Below, one piece after another: positions 1 to 9,121 of a stretch of DNA of 64,000 bases. The position numbers were made by a program, and so were the translations under genes. How positions within the stretch are numbered: the stretch's first letter is position 1; every line of letters begins with the position of its first letter. The DNA comes from Chitinophaga sp. GbtcB8 (GTDB lineage: Bacteria; Bacteroidota; Bacteroidia; Chitinophagales; Chitinophagaceae), in the NCBI RefSeq assembly GCF_019091455.1, contig NZ_JAGXJN010000042.1, forward strand, positions 1 through 64,000. The letters are read 5' to 3'. Below the pieces are notes generated by a model. That model saw only the letters and a program-made list of their open reading frames with translations, searched no databases and had not been told where the DNA came from.

Positions 1-383
<383 letters not shown>

Positions 384-636
384 AAGAAGTTGTTTGAACT
401 GACTAATTTTCTCAAGAAAATCAGACGATATTCAATTAATGTTTTCGCTGTACATTACCTGTGTGTCGCATCCTTATAAAAGGTTTTGACTTCTGCTGTT
501 CCAATCTTTCAAAGAACTTATGTTAATACCTGCGTACTAACTTCGTTGATGTTACGGTTATGAACCGTTAGACCTGCTGTCACATCTGTTATTTTGTTTC
601 GAAGAACTTGCTTTTGTATTCGTCGTTTTGGGGTTG

Positions 637-669
637 CAAAGATATGCATTTTCTTCTTTTCTTTCCAAA
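637..669 (-). promoter_or_regulatory. rRNA promoter P2 (proximal), TAnnTTTG type
   Basis: On the minus strand TATCTTTG (637-644) is preceded by TTTG (666-669) with a 21-base gap. This matches the Bacteroidota sigma-ABfr -7/-33 pattern. Transcription would begin near 630 and give a leader of about 250 bases before the 16S gene. Confidence 0.65.
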
Positions 670-827
670 TCTTTTTTGAAGATTTTTCAGATTCTTTTTT
701 TACTTGCTAAAATCCATCAAACCCAACAGGTACCTGCTTTTCAGCGTATAACTGTTATCCATGTATGCTTGTAAAAATCAGTAGTGAGAAGAACTTTGTG
801 TGGTGTGCTTTCTATCAAAGCGGGACG

Positions 828-858
828 CAAAGGTAAGGAGTTTTTGATCACTTCCAAA
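828..858 (-). promoter_or_regulatory. rRNA promoter P1 (distal), TAnnTTTG type
   Basis: Minus-strand TACCTTTG (828-835) with TTTG (855-858) and a 19-base gap is a second good match to the Bacteroidota -7/-33 pattern, about 190 bases upstream of P2. With P2 it gives a tandem rRNA promoter arrangement. The stretch 384-886 holds only this leader and promoter region; no gene is seen. Confidence 0.6.
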
Positions 859-886
859 TATTTTAGCGGCTGATTTTAAAATAATT

Positions 887-1666
887 TTAGAGAAGGGCTG
901 TGGGAGAGGGTTTGAGCAAGCCTTCCGGATAAGCAACCTTTACCAGGAACAATCCCTGCGGAGGCACCGCAAAATCTGCGCGGGTGCAGTCTTTGCTGGC
1001 AATAACATCATGAAACTCCTGCAGGGTAAGCTTGCCCCGCCCTACCCTCAGCATAGTACCTACCAGGCCCCGCACCATTCCCCGCAAAAAGCGGTTGGCG
1101 CTTACATTATATACCAGCTGTTTGTCGTGCAGGGTCCAGTACGATTCCTGGATCTTACAAATAAAAGTCCTTACCTGTGTATTGCGTTTGGAGAAAGTAG
1201 TAAAGTCTGAATACTCTTTTATAATAGCGGCGGCTTCCTGTAAAAGCCCGGTATCCATCGTGTAAGGAAAAAAGTAACCACGGTCCCGCATGAAAGGGTC
1301 TTTCTCTTTATACAGATAATACTCATAAGAGCGGCCCAGCGCATCAAAGCGGGCATGGGCTTCCGGGGGTACTTCGTGAATAGCCTTCAGCACAATATCC
1401 GGCGGCAAAATAGCATTGATCTTATACAGGAACTGCGGATGCAGGGTTAGCTCCGTATCAAAATGCAGGAAGTTCTGCAAGGCGTGCACCCCCGCATCAG
1501 TACGGCTGGAGCCTGTGGTAACCACTGGTGCGCGCAATAATGTACTCAATGCCTTATCCAGCACGGATTGCACGGTAAGCGCATTTTCCTGCACCTGGAA
1601 ACCACTGTATTGAGTGCCTTTATAGGAAACATCTATGAAATAGCGGCGGGTTACAGCTCCGGTCAT
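887..1666 (-). CDS. truA: tRNA pseudouridine(38-40) synthase TruA
   Basis: This cytoplasmic enzyme isomerises uridines 38-40 in the anticodon arm of tRNAs. The 259-residue product has the usual TruA length. It opens with RRYFIDVSYKGTQYSGFQVQ, and the catalytic aspartate lies in the SSRTDAGVHAL motif (about residues 54-64). The C-terminal RFLRGMVRGLVGTMLRVGRG segment is also typical. The ATG overlaps the TGA of the upstream DUF4476 gene by four bases, so the two are probably translationally coupled. Its end is followed by the rRNA promoter region. Confidence 0.97.
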   Translation of the reverse strand: MTGAVTRRYFIDVSYKGTQYSGFQVQENALTVQSVLDKALSTLLRAPVVTTGSSRTDAGVHALQNFLHFDTELTLHPQFLYKINAILPPDIVLKAIHEVPPEAHARFDALGRSYEYYLYKEKDPFMRDRGYFFPYTMDTGLLQEAAAIIKEYSDFTTFSKRNTQVRTFICKIQESYWTLHDKQLVYNVSANRFLRGMVRGLVGTMLRVGRGKLTLQEFHDVIASKDCTRADFAVPPQGLFLVKVAYPEGLLKPSPTALL

Positions 1667-3342
1667 TTACGCAGCATAGCTTTAAAACGGCTCTGGTAAT
1701 AATTGTCGATCAGCAAGCTGCCCAGATCCGCAAACTTTTCTGAATCATATACTTTAGGATAGGCCATATCCAGGAGCCTGTAGCGGTATTCATCTGTACC
1801 TACCAGCTGGGCCAGTCTTTTAACCTGGGCGGTTTCCAGGCAATAACCACGGGTATTACGCTGAAAGGTTGTTATCATCCCATCATCATCCTTAGCTGAT
1901 ACAAACTTGCGCAGCAGCTTACGGAAGGCGGTTTCGTCCATGGTATTGGCGCAATCGGAGTTGATCATTTTTACGCCTTCTTCTTTGGCAGCTTTTTCCT
2001 TACGCACAGGGGCAGAATAATCAACACTGTCTGTTACTATATTATTAGGATGCTCTTCTCCATTCGCCAATTCAGCCAGCTTACGCTTTTTCTTTTTAGA
2101 TACTTTGGGTGTTTCCAGCGTAACTGCGGAAGCGTCTGTAATTGCCGGTGCTGCTGCATTTGCTGCGGGCGCCGATACATCGGCTGCAGTTTCTTTTGCA
2201 GCTGGTGGTGTTGCAGCAGCTTCCGTAGCAGGTACGGTGCTACGCTGCCCGGTGCTATCATCCATAAATTCTATGAACTCCGGATCAGATGATTTTTTCT
2301 TTTTGCCCTTCTTTGCCTTTTTGGGCGCTTCTTCTTTTACCACTGCCGCGGTATCGGTAACCGGTAATACCGGTGTTTCTGCAACGGCTTCCGGTTTCCC
2401 GGTATCTGTTGCTGCCGGCGCGGCAGCATCCGTATTGGCCGGCGCAACGGGTGTTTCTGCAGGAGCTGCAGGCGCATCGGCAGTAGCAGTACTATCTGCC
2501 TGTGCAGCTTTATGCTCATCATCCATCACCTGTTTTAACAGGGCCTGTTCTTCGTCTGTTAATGCGGCTCTTTCCTGCTTACGTTTACGGCGGTTCTTTT
2601 TAGGTTCGGGCGTTAATACAACTCCACTGGCATCTACCACAGCGCCGGTAGCTGCAGCGGCGGCAGGTGCAGCTGCTGGCGGTGTTTCCACGGCTATTTC
2701 TTCCGGACGATCGTCATGCACTACTTTATCCAGGGTTTCAGCAAATTTATTACTGGCTTTTTTGGGTGGCGCGGGTTTACCCGTAGTGGTAATTTCTGCT
2801 TTACCTCCCAATGCCGTATCCAGGTCTTTTCTCAGGGCGGCCATCATAGCCTGGCCGGTGGTATCGGCTGTTGCTGCCGGTGTTTCCGTAGCTACAGGGG
2901 CAGCTGGCGTAGTATTGGTATCTGTCAAAGCTGCTGCCATTTCCCCTCCTGCAGCGGCTATCGGCTGTTCCGGCGCTTTCTCTGCGGTATTGGCTTTGGT
3001 TACGCTAAACGTTTGCAGGTTATATAAGGCAAAATTCTTTTCGTCGGTTTGTTTGAGCAGGTACCCCTGATCGCCCTTACCCAGCTTTACCTGGAACTGC
3101 TGTTCCGGTGCTTCATTTTTCGGGAAGCCTACTGTTAAGGGCGTGGTGCCGGCAGGTAATTCTGCTATAATAATGTAGCCCCGGTCTGATGAGCTGAGCA
3201 CTTTTCCATTATACTTCACATAAAAAGGCTGTGGCTTCTCGTTCTGTATATATACAAAATACTGCTGCTCCTGGGCAAACAGCTGACCTGCTGCCAACAG
3301 GCAAAGCAGCACATATATGCTTCTTTTAAAATATCGGATCAT
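1663..3342 (-). CDS. Secreted Ala/Pro-rich protein with C-terminal DUF4476 domain
   Basis: The 559-residue product starts with a Sec signal peptide (residues 1-23, cleavage after LFA-Q). About 80 residues of a folded N-terminal part follow. The long centre (about 130-430) is low complexity, rich in Ala, Pro, Thr and Glu with Lys clusters such as KKAKKGKKKKSS. The last 100 residues (from about MINSDCANTMDETAFRKLL) match the DUF4476 domain common in Bacteroidota secreted proteins. The linker may span or bind the envelope, but the function is unknown. The stop codon overlaps truA. The low-complexity section creates long spurious antisense frames. Confidence 0.85.
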   Translation of the reverse strand: MIRYFKRSIYVLLCLLAAGQLFAQEQQYFVYIQNEKPQPFYVKYNGKVLSSSDRGYIIIAELPAGTTPLTVGFPKNEAPEQQFQVKLGKGDQGYLLKQTDEKNFALYNLQTFSVTKANTAEKAPEQPIAAAGGEMAAALTDTNTTPAAPVATETPAATADTTGQAMMAALRKDLDTALGGKAEITTTGKPAPPKKASNKFAETLDKVVHDDRPEEIAVETPPAAAPAAAAATGAVVDASGVVLTPEPKKNRRKRKQERAALTDEEQALLKQVMDDEHKAAQADSTATADAPAAPAETPVAPANTDAAAPAATDTGKPEAVAETPVLPVTDTAAVVKEEAPKKAKKGKKKKSSDPEFIEFMDDSTGQRSTVPATEAAATPPAAKETAADVSAPAANAAAPAITDASAVTLETPKVSKKKKRKLAELANGEEHPNNIVTDSVDYSAPVRKEKAAKEEGVKMINSDCANTMDETAFRKLLRKFVSAKDDDGMITTFQRNTRGYCLETAQVKRLAQLVGTDEYRYRLLDMAYPKVYDSEKFADLGSLLIDNYYQSRFKAMLRK

Positions 3343-3388
3343 ATAAAATTGCTAAAAACGCGTTATTGCTCCTTCTGCTATGCAAATA

Positions 3389-3886
3389 TTATTCCAGCAC
3401 TATTAAGACTTCCCCTTTTTCGACGGCTACCCCGGGGTTTACCTTGATGGCCTTAACAACGGCATCTGTTGCTGATTTAAATACATTCTCCATTTTCATG
3501 GCTTCCAGTACCAATACCGGATCGCCTTTGCGGATGGTTTGTCCCGGCTCCACCAGTACTTTTAATACCAGCCCTGGCATAGGCGCTTTAATATCATTTA
3601 CCTTATGGGTCAGGGCATCTTTAATGCCCATAGCGGCCAGCAGCTGGTCTATTGGCTCTTCCAGGCTTACTTCGTATACCTGCTGTGCTATTTCCAGGGT
3701 CACGGTTTTGGCGTCCCGGTCTACCTTTAGCACCTGCGCCGTATAACTATGCCCATCCATAATAATGCTATAACTCCCTGCCGGCACCTGTATGGCAGAC
3801 CAGCTCACGACCTGCTCATTGCAGCTTATTTCCTTGCCTGTTTGAATAGTAAAAGGTGGTTGCCCATTAACGGTTGCCTTTATCAT
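3389..3886 (-). CDS. Biotin carboxyl carrier-type protein (biotin/lipoyl attachment domain)
   Basis: The 165-residue protein ends in a biotinyl domain with the sequence VLEAMKMENVF; Lys131 in the AMKM motif is the expected biotinylation site. The first 95 residues form the carrier N-terminal domain seen in Bacteroidota acyl-CoA carboxylase subunits. Proteins of this size carry CO2 between biotin carboxylase and carboxyltransferase subunits, for example in acetyl-, propionyl- or methylmalonyl-CoA metabolism. No carboxylase or transferase gene lies beside it here, so the partner enzyme cannot be named. A gap of about 45 bases separates it from the DUF4476 gene downstream. Confidence 0.88.
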   Translation of the reverse strand: MIKATVNGQPPFTIQTGKEISCNEQVVSWSAIQVPAGSYSIIMDGHSYTAQVLKVDRDAKTVTLEIAQQVYEVSLEEPIDQLLAAMGIKDALTHKVNDIKAPMPGLVLKVLVEPGQTIRKGDPVLVLEAMKMENVFKSATDAVVKAIKVNPGVAVEKGEVLIVLE

Positions 3887-3956
3887 TAGTTGCTTGTCTT
3901 ATGAACAAAAATAGGAATTTTAACCACTTGGCTCGTATTTGGGCCATTTGTTTAAA

Positions 3957-3992
3957 TTTGGGCTTTTACCATAAACAGACCTGCTACTTTTG
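3957..3992 (+). promoter_or_regulatory. Likely promoter of the M1 aminopeptidase gene
   Basis: TACTTTTG at 3985-3992 fits the TAnnTTTG -7 box. A TTTG at 3957-3960 lies 24 bases upstream, slightly longer than ideal. The ATG follows 18 bases after the -7 box, so the leader would be very short. Confidence 0.4.
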
Positions 3993-4010
3993 ATTTAAAA
4001 CAGTTTTTAC

Positions 4011-6572
4011 ATGAATGTATTGAAGAAAACATTGCTGAGCATATTGCTGGGAGGAATGGCCGGGGCGGCCTGTTATGCGCCTGCCATGGCCCAAAGCAAC
4101 ATGGAGGACCAACAGAATGATCCCTTATTAAAGATATACCGGGCTTCTGCAACCAAGGTCAATGACCTGGTACATACCAAGCTGGATGTACGTTTTGATT
4201 ATGCCAAGCGATATATGTACGGAAAGGCCTGGATCACCCTGAAACCCCATTTCTACCCTACTGATTCCCTGACGCTGGATGCCAAAGGCATGGATATTAA
4301 GCAGGTGGCGGTGGTAAAAGGCGGTAAAAACAGCACGCTTAAATATGCCTATGACGGGATGGAGCTGCACATAAAGCTGGATAAAACATACCAGAACACT
4401 GATTCTTATATTATATATATAGACTATACCTCCAAACCAAATGAGCTGAAGGTTAAAGGCAGCGCGGCCATTAATGACGCCAAAGGCCTGTACTTCATTA
4501 ACCCCGATGGTACTGAACCCAATAAACCCATCCAGATATGGACGCAGGGCGAAACAGAGGCATCCTCTGTATGGTTCCCCACTATTGACAAAAACAACCA
4601 GAAAACCACGGACGAGATCAGCATGACCGTGGATAAAAAATATGTAACCCTTTCCAACGGCGTGCTGGCCAGCCAGAAGAACAATGCCGATGGTACCCGT
4701 ACCGATACCTGGAAAATGGACCTGCCCCATGCCCCTTACCTGTTTATGATGGCTATAGGCGATTTTGCTGTTGTAAAAGATAAATGGCGCGGCAAAGAAG
4801 TGAACTATTATGTAGAACATGCGTACGAGCCTTATGCTAAAAGTATTTTTGGCAATACACCGGAAATGCTCACCTTTTACTCTACCGCATTGGGTTATGA
4901 CTATGCCTGGCCCAAATATTCACAGGTGGTAGTAAGGGATTACGTATCCGGCGCTATGGAAAACACTACTGCTACCCTACACGGCGATTTTCTTCAAAAG
5001 AACAACCGCGAGCTGCTGGATGATAACAAACAGGGCGAAAGCGTAATTGCGCACGAGCTGTTCCACCAATGGTTTGGCGACCTGGCTACCTGTGAATCCT
5101 GGAGCAACCTGACGCTGAACGAATCTTTTGCAGACTACAGCGAATACCTGTGGTTTGAGCATAAATACGGAAAAGATATGGCGGATGATCACAACTATAA
5201 ATCTGCCCAGAACTATATCCAGTTCTCCCAATACGCCGGCGACCGTGACCTGGTACGTTTTCACTACCATGATAAAGAAGATATGTTTGATGCGGTAAGC
5301 TACCAGAAAGGCGGCCGGATCCTGAACATGCTGCGTAATTATGTGGGGGATGATGCCTTCTTTAAATCCCTGAACCTGTACCTGAAAACCAATGCCTTTA
5401 AAGCTACAGAAGCGCACCAGCTGCGCCTGGCCTTTGAAGAAGTGACCGGTAAAGACCTGAACTGGTTCTTTTACCCATGGTATTTTGGACAAGGATTTCC
5501 CCTGCTGGATATTAACTATGCATACAACGACGCGGCTAAAACCGTAAGCGTGATCCTGAAGCAAACACAAACAACCGGTAAGATCTTCCAGCTGCCCCTA
5601 GCCATTGACGTATATAACGGCAGTAAAAAAGAAAGACACCTGGTGACCATGAGCGATGCGGCAGATACCTTTACTTTCTCTTACGATAAAAAACCGGAGT
5701 TTGTGAATGTGGATGCGGATAAAGTGATCCTGGCCACCAAAACAGACCACCGCGATATTAATACCTACATTTTCCAGTTTGCGCATGCGCCCCTGTACAT
5801 GGACCGCCGGGAAGCTATTGATGCCTGCCTGAAACAGCAAACCTCCAATGCAGATGCACGTAAGGTAGTGGCTGCAGCGCTGAAGGATAAGTTCCATGGC
5901 CTGCGCGTGCTTACCATCAATGGTTTAAAGCTGGATAATGCTGATGTAAAAGCAGCTACCCTGAGCACCCTGGAAAACCTGGCCAAGAGCGATGAAAATG
6001 CGCTGGTGCGTGCAGCTGCCTTACAACAGCTGGGCAAGCTGAAAGATGTGAAATATACCTCTTTACTGGAAACTGCTACCAAAGACAGCTCTTACGCTGC
6101 TGCCGGCGCCGCGCTGGTAGGCTTGTCTGAGCTGGATATGGATAAAGCCTATAAGCTGGCCAAACAAATGGAAAGCACTGCCAAAGGCGCGCTTTCTGCC
6201 AGCATTGGCGATGTGTATGCTAAAAAAGGCGACAAGAATGATATTGCCTTCTTTGCCAAGTCCTTTGAGGATGCGGCTAACGGCCAGCCTAAATTTGAGG
6301 CAGCCATTCAATACCTGAAAATATTGAATGATGTGGATAATACTGCTGCCGTAACCAAAGGCATTGACCAGATAAAAGCAATGGCAGACCAGTTTAAGAA
6401 TAACATGGTGTACAATTACCTGGTTAGCATGATGACCCCTATAGCCCAGCAAAAGCAACAGAAAGCAGATGGCAGCAATGGGGCAGTGAAAGAGGAGCTG
6501 ACCAAACAAAGTACTCACATTAAGGAAGTGATACAGGAGCTGAAGGCGAGTGCCGCAGGCAGCGATAATTAA
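4011..6572 (+). CDS. M1 family metallo-aminopeptidase, secreted
   Basis: This zinc aminopeptidase removes N-terminal residues from peptides. The 853-residue product has a signal peptide (about 1-27, ending AMAQS). The GAMEN substrate-binding motif is at residues 314-318. The zinc site HELFH is at 348-352, with the third ligand Glu371 in NESFADY. An alpha-helical, HEAT-like C-terminal region (about 600-840) completes the M1 architecture. The signal peptide suggests periplasmic or surface action in peptide scavenging. It is monocistronic, with its own promoter and a strong hairpin after the stop. Confidence 0.95.
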   Translation: MNVLKKTLLSILLGGMAGAACYAPAMAQSNMEDQQNDPLLKIYRASATKVNDLVHTKLDVRFDYAKRYMYGKAWITLKPHFYPTDSLTLDAKGMDIKQVAVVKGGKNSTLKYAYDGMELHIKLDKTYQNTDSYIIYIDYTSKPNELKVKGSAAINDAKGLYFINPDGTEPNKPIQIWTQGETEASSVWFPTIDKNNQKTTDEISMTVDKKYVTLSNGVLASQKNNADGTRTDTWKMDLPHAPYLFMMAIGDFAVVKDKWRGKEVNYYVEHAYEPYAKSIFGNTPEMLTFYSTALGYDYAWPKYSQVVVRDYVSGAMENTTATLHGDFLQKNNRELLDDNKQGESVIAHELFHQWFGDLATCESWSNLTLNESFADYSEYLWFEHKYGKDMADDHNYKSAQNYIQFSQYAGDRDLVRFHYHDKEDMFDAVSYQKGGRILNMLRNYVGDDAFFKSLNLYLKTNAFKATEAHQLRLAFEEVTGKDLNWFFYPWYFGQGFPLLDINYAYNDAAKTVSVILKQTQTTGKIFQLPLAIDVYNGSKKERHLVTMSDAADTFTFSYDKKPEFVNVDADKVILATKTDHRDINTYIFQFAHAPLYMDRREAIDACLKQQTSNADARKVVAAALKDKFHGLRVLTINGLKLDNADVKAATLSTLENLAKSDENALVRAAALQQLGKLKDVKYTSLLETATKDSSYAAAGAALVGLSELDMDKAYKLAKQMESTAKGALSASIGDVYAKKGDKNDIAFFAKSFEDAANGQPKFEAAIQYLKILNDVDNTAAVTKGIDQIKAMADQFKNNMVYNYLVSMMTPIAQQKQQKADGSNGAVKEELTKQSTHIKEVIQELKASAAGSDN

Positions 6573-6573
6573 T

Positions 6574-6650
6574 AATTACGAATGAATAATTAATAATAAA
6601 GCCCGCCGGTCATCAATATACCGGCGGGCTTTTTTTATTCATTCGTAATT
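6574..6650. terminator. Bidirectional terminator nested inside a 16-bp inverted repeat
   Basis: An inner GC-rich hairpin (GCCCGCCGGT/ACCGGCGGGC, 6601-6629) is followed by a T tract. It is enclosed by perfect 16-base arms: AATTACGAATGAATAA at 6574-6589 and its complement at 6635-6650. The element fills the gap between two convergent genes and touches the stop codon of the minus-strand one, so it probably ends transcription from both sides. Confidence 0.85.
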
Positions 6651-8049
6651 ATAATTCTACCTCATGGTGGCGTTCGGGGATCTGGATATCGGCGAAGCCT
6701 TTTTTATGCAGCCATTCGCGGAAAACGGTTTGTACTTCGTATTCACCGTGTACCAGGAATAATTTTTTAACGGCCGCAGGATCCTGGCAGGAGAGCCACT
6801 GCCCCAGGTCTTCATAATCGCCATGGGCGCTCATGGAGCGCACGGAAGCTACATCTGCCCGCACCTGGTGCCAGGTGCCGTAAATTGAAACTTCTTTCAT
6901 ACCGCGCATCAGGCGGCCACCCAGGGATTCCGGCTCGCAATAACCTACCAGCAGAATGGTGTTACGCTCATCATCAATGTTATTGGCAATATGGTGTTTT
7001 ACACGGCCTGCTTCCGCCATACCGCTGGCGGAGATAATAACACAAGGCTCCTTACGGAAGTTAAGTGATTTGGATTCCTCTATGGTATGAATGTATTGCA
7101 GGCCCGGGAAGTCAAACGGATCATCGTCTATTTCCAGCAGCCGGGCTACTGTTTTATTAAAACATTCCGGGTGGGTGCGTACTACCTGTGTAGCTTCCAT
7201 AGACAGCGGGCTGTCTACAAAAATATCCACTTCAGGCAGCTTGCCCTGTAACTGTGCACGGTTCAGCGCATATAACAGCTCCTGGGTACGGCCAACGCTA
7301 AAGGCCGGGATAATGAGCTTGCCTTTTTTTACGGTGCAGGTCTGGCGGATGTGCTCCACCAGCGCATCGTCAGAGGGAGCTGCTTCTGCGTGCAGGGTGC
7401 TGCCGTAGGTTGATTCCATTACAATATAATCTGCCTGCGGAAAAGGATCCGGGGAGCGGAGGATGGCATCGCCATAACGGCCAATATCGCCACTGAAAGT
7501 AAGCTGGGTGGTCTTACTATTTTCCGTTACACGTAAATGCACAGCGGCGCTGCCTATAATATGGCCGGCATCTGTGAACATAGCCTCTACCCCATCACAT
7601 ACCTTAAACCATTGCTGGTATTTTACCGCCTGTAAGGCACGCAGGCTGCGTTCTGCATCATCTGTCGTGTACAAAGGCTCTATATGCGGCAGGCCGGCCC
7701 GGGCGCGCTTTTTATTGGTGTATTTAATATCATCTTCCTGGATCTCTGCAGAATCCATCAGCAGCACCCTTGTCAGATCATACGTGGCGGATGTGCAGTA
7801 AATACGGCCTTTGTAGCCCAGCCTTACCAGGCGGGGTATTAAGCCGGTATGATCAATGTGGGCATGTGACAGCAACATGTAATCCACATCCGAAGCATCA
7901 AAACCCAGGTCGTGGTTCAGCGCATCCGTATCCTTACCCATGCCCTGGAACATACCGCAGTCCAGTAAGATCTTTTTTCCATTCTGTAAAGTAACCAGGT
8001 GTTTGGAGCCCGTAACGGTACGGGCGGCGCCGTGAAAAGCAATTTTCAT
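6649..8049 (-). CDS. MBL-fold beta-CASP nuclease (RNA-processing metallo-hydrolase)
   Basis: The 466-residue protein has the zinc-binding SHAHIDHTG motif (residues 61-69) of the metallo-beta-lactamase fold. GDIGRYGDAILRSPDP lies near 190-205. A central beta-CASP domain contains VESTYGSTLH and IIPAFSVGRTQELLYAL. The C-terminal RMMBL part has SMSAHGDYEDL and LVHGE. This arrangement is that of the CPSF73-like exonuclease/endonuclease family (YsgA/TTHA0252-like), cytoplasmic enzymes acting on RNA. It is a single gene; the downstream side is the shared terminator. The exact substrate is unknown. Confidence 0.92.
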   Translation of the reverse strand: MKIAFHGAARTVTGSKHLVTLQNGKKILLDCGMFQGMGKDTDALNHDLGFDASDVDYMLLSHAHIDHTGLIPRLVRLGYKGRIYCTSATYDLTRVLLMDSAEIQEDDIKYTNKKRARAGLPHIEPLYTTDDAERSLRALQAVKYQQWFKVCDGVEAMFTDAGHIIGSAAVHLRVTENSKTTQLTFSGDIGRYGDAILRSPDPFPQADYIVMESTYGSTLHAEAAPSDDALVEHIRQTCTVKKGKLIIPAFSVGRTQELLYALNRAQLQGKLPEVDIFVDSPLSMEATQVVRTHPECFNKTVARLLEIDDDPFDFPGLQYIHTIEESKSLNFRKEPCVIISASGMAEAGRVKHHIANNIDDERNTILLVGYCEPESLGGRLMRGMKEVSIYGTWHQVRADVASVRSMSAHGDYEDLGQWLSCQDPAAVKKLFLVHGEYEVQTVFREWLHKKGFADIQIPERHHEVEL

Positions 8050-8083
8050 TCTCTTATCCGCTTTTGTTTATAGTTGTGGTGGG

Positions 8084-8566
8084 TCAGGCTTCACTTTTAG
8101 CAGCCCGCTTAAATGACCAGGTGATGGCGAAAGTGGCAATTAATGTACCGTCCTTACTTTCGCCGGTGCTTTGCACGGTAAGGGTTACCGGCTCACCGGT
8201 GTCCAGGGTGTGCGCTATAGCTGCCTGTATGGCGGCGCCGTCCCGGCAGGTGAACCAGGTTTTGGTTTTAGCCTTTTTCATAAAACCTGCTTCCATGCCT
8301 GTTACTAACATGGATACACGCTGCGGGGCTTCTGCCACATGCAGCATGGCCAGCAAACCGCTGCTCATTTCTGCGGCCATAGCCAGGCAGGCAAAATAAG
8401 TAGAGCGGAAAGGGTTTTGTGATAACCAGCGGTAGGGTACTACCGTGGTGCAGGTATGCGGCTGTATATTTTTTACCCTTACGCCTGCAAGCCAGGCGCT
8501 GGGCAGCTTCCATAACAGGAACAGGGAAAATTTCAGCGGGTGTTTTACTTTATCAATAAAGCCCAT
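8084..8566 (-). CDS. DUF4442 domain (hotdog-fold, thioesterase-like) protein
   Basis: The 160-residue product begins MGFIDKVKHPLKFSLFLLWKLPSAWLAGVRV and carries YRWLSQNPFRSTYFACLAMAAEMSSGLL. This is the pattern of DUF4442 hotdog-fold proteins related to the PaaI/YiiD thioesterases. The ATG at 8566 was chosen over an upstream one because the longer frame would run into the neighbouring thioredoxin-like gene. The ATG lies 9 bases beyond that gene's stop, so the two form an operon. A substrate is not evident. Confidence 0.82.
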   Translation of the reverse strand: MGFIDKVKHPLKFSLFLLWKLPSAWLAGVRVKNIQPHTCTTVVPYRWLSQNPFRSTYFACLAMAAEMSSGLLAMLHVAEAPQRVSMLVTGMEAGFMKKAKTKTWFTCRDGAAIQAAIAHTLDTGEPVTLTVQSTGESKDGTLIATFAITWSFKRAAKSEA

Positions 8567-8574
8567 GGTGCGTA

Positions 8575-9081
8575 TTATTGATTTACATAATTGGCGGGGT
8601 TCAATGCTGCCGGCGACCATTGCTTCAGCATTTCCAGCACCTTTTGTTTATCATAGCTGTCCGCCGATTCCAGCAGGCCGCTGTTCTGCGTATGCAGCCG
8701 GTTACCTTTATCATCCAGTATCACCAGCACGGGGAAGCCAAAACGCTGCGGGTAACCCAGCTTTTGCAGGATGGGCAGGTTCTTGTTTTCCTTGCTGTAA
8801 TTCAGGTGGTACACTATATAATTCTTTTGTGCGGCACTGGTAAGCTCCGCATCATCATGCATAAACTTGTACAGCCTTTTACACCAGATGCACCAGTTAC
8901 CGCCTATTTGTAATAATACATATTTATGTTCCTTAGCCGCCTGTTGGGTTACCTTCTCCAGATCAGCGGATGCATTGGCGGCAGGGTCATAAATATGTTC
9001 CAGGTCCAGCGGGGCCTGGGCCTTAAGCACTGGTAGCTGTAACAGCAAACAGGCGCTGCAGATCCAAAAGAGCTTCATCAT
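8575..9081 (-). CDS. Exported thioredoxin-fold protein
   Basis: The 168-residue protein has a signal peptide (about 1-22, ending LKAQA) and a thioredoxin-like domain with the redox motif CIWC (Cys64-Cys67, GGNWCIWCKRLY). The cis-proline region is FGFPVLVILDDKGNR. It resembles the periplasmic DUF255/thioredoxin_7 proteins of Bacteroidota and probably handles disulfides in the periplasm. There are two possible adjacent start codons (9081 and 9078). The DUF4442 gene follows after 8 bases. Why these two are paired is not clear. Confidence 0.85.
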   Translation of the reverse strand: MMKLFWICSACLLLQLPVLKAQAPLDLEHIYDPAANASADLEKVTQQAAKEHKYVLLQIGGNWCIWCKRLYKFMHDDAELTSAAQKNYIVYHLNYSKENKNLPILQKLGYPQRFGFPVLVILDDKGNRLHTQNSGLLESADSYDKQKVLEMLKQWSPAALNPANYVNQ

Positions 9082-9121
9082 ATCCCAATATAAGAAAAGG
9101 CGCGCATATGTGCGATAGGTA

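Noticed and set aside
2105..3070. Long open frame of 321 codons antisense to the DUF4476 gene
   Set aside because: It is made almost wholly of Ala, Val, Ser and Gly as a shadow of the Ala/Pro-rich repeats on the other strand, with no own ribosome site or homology pattern.
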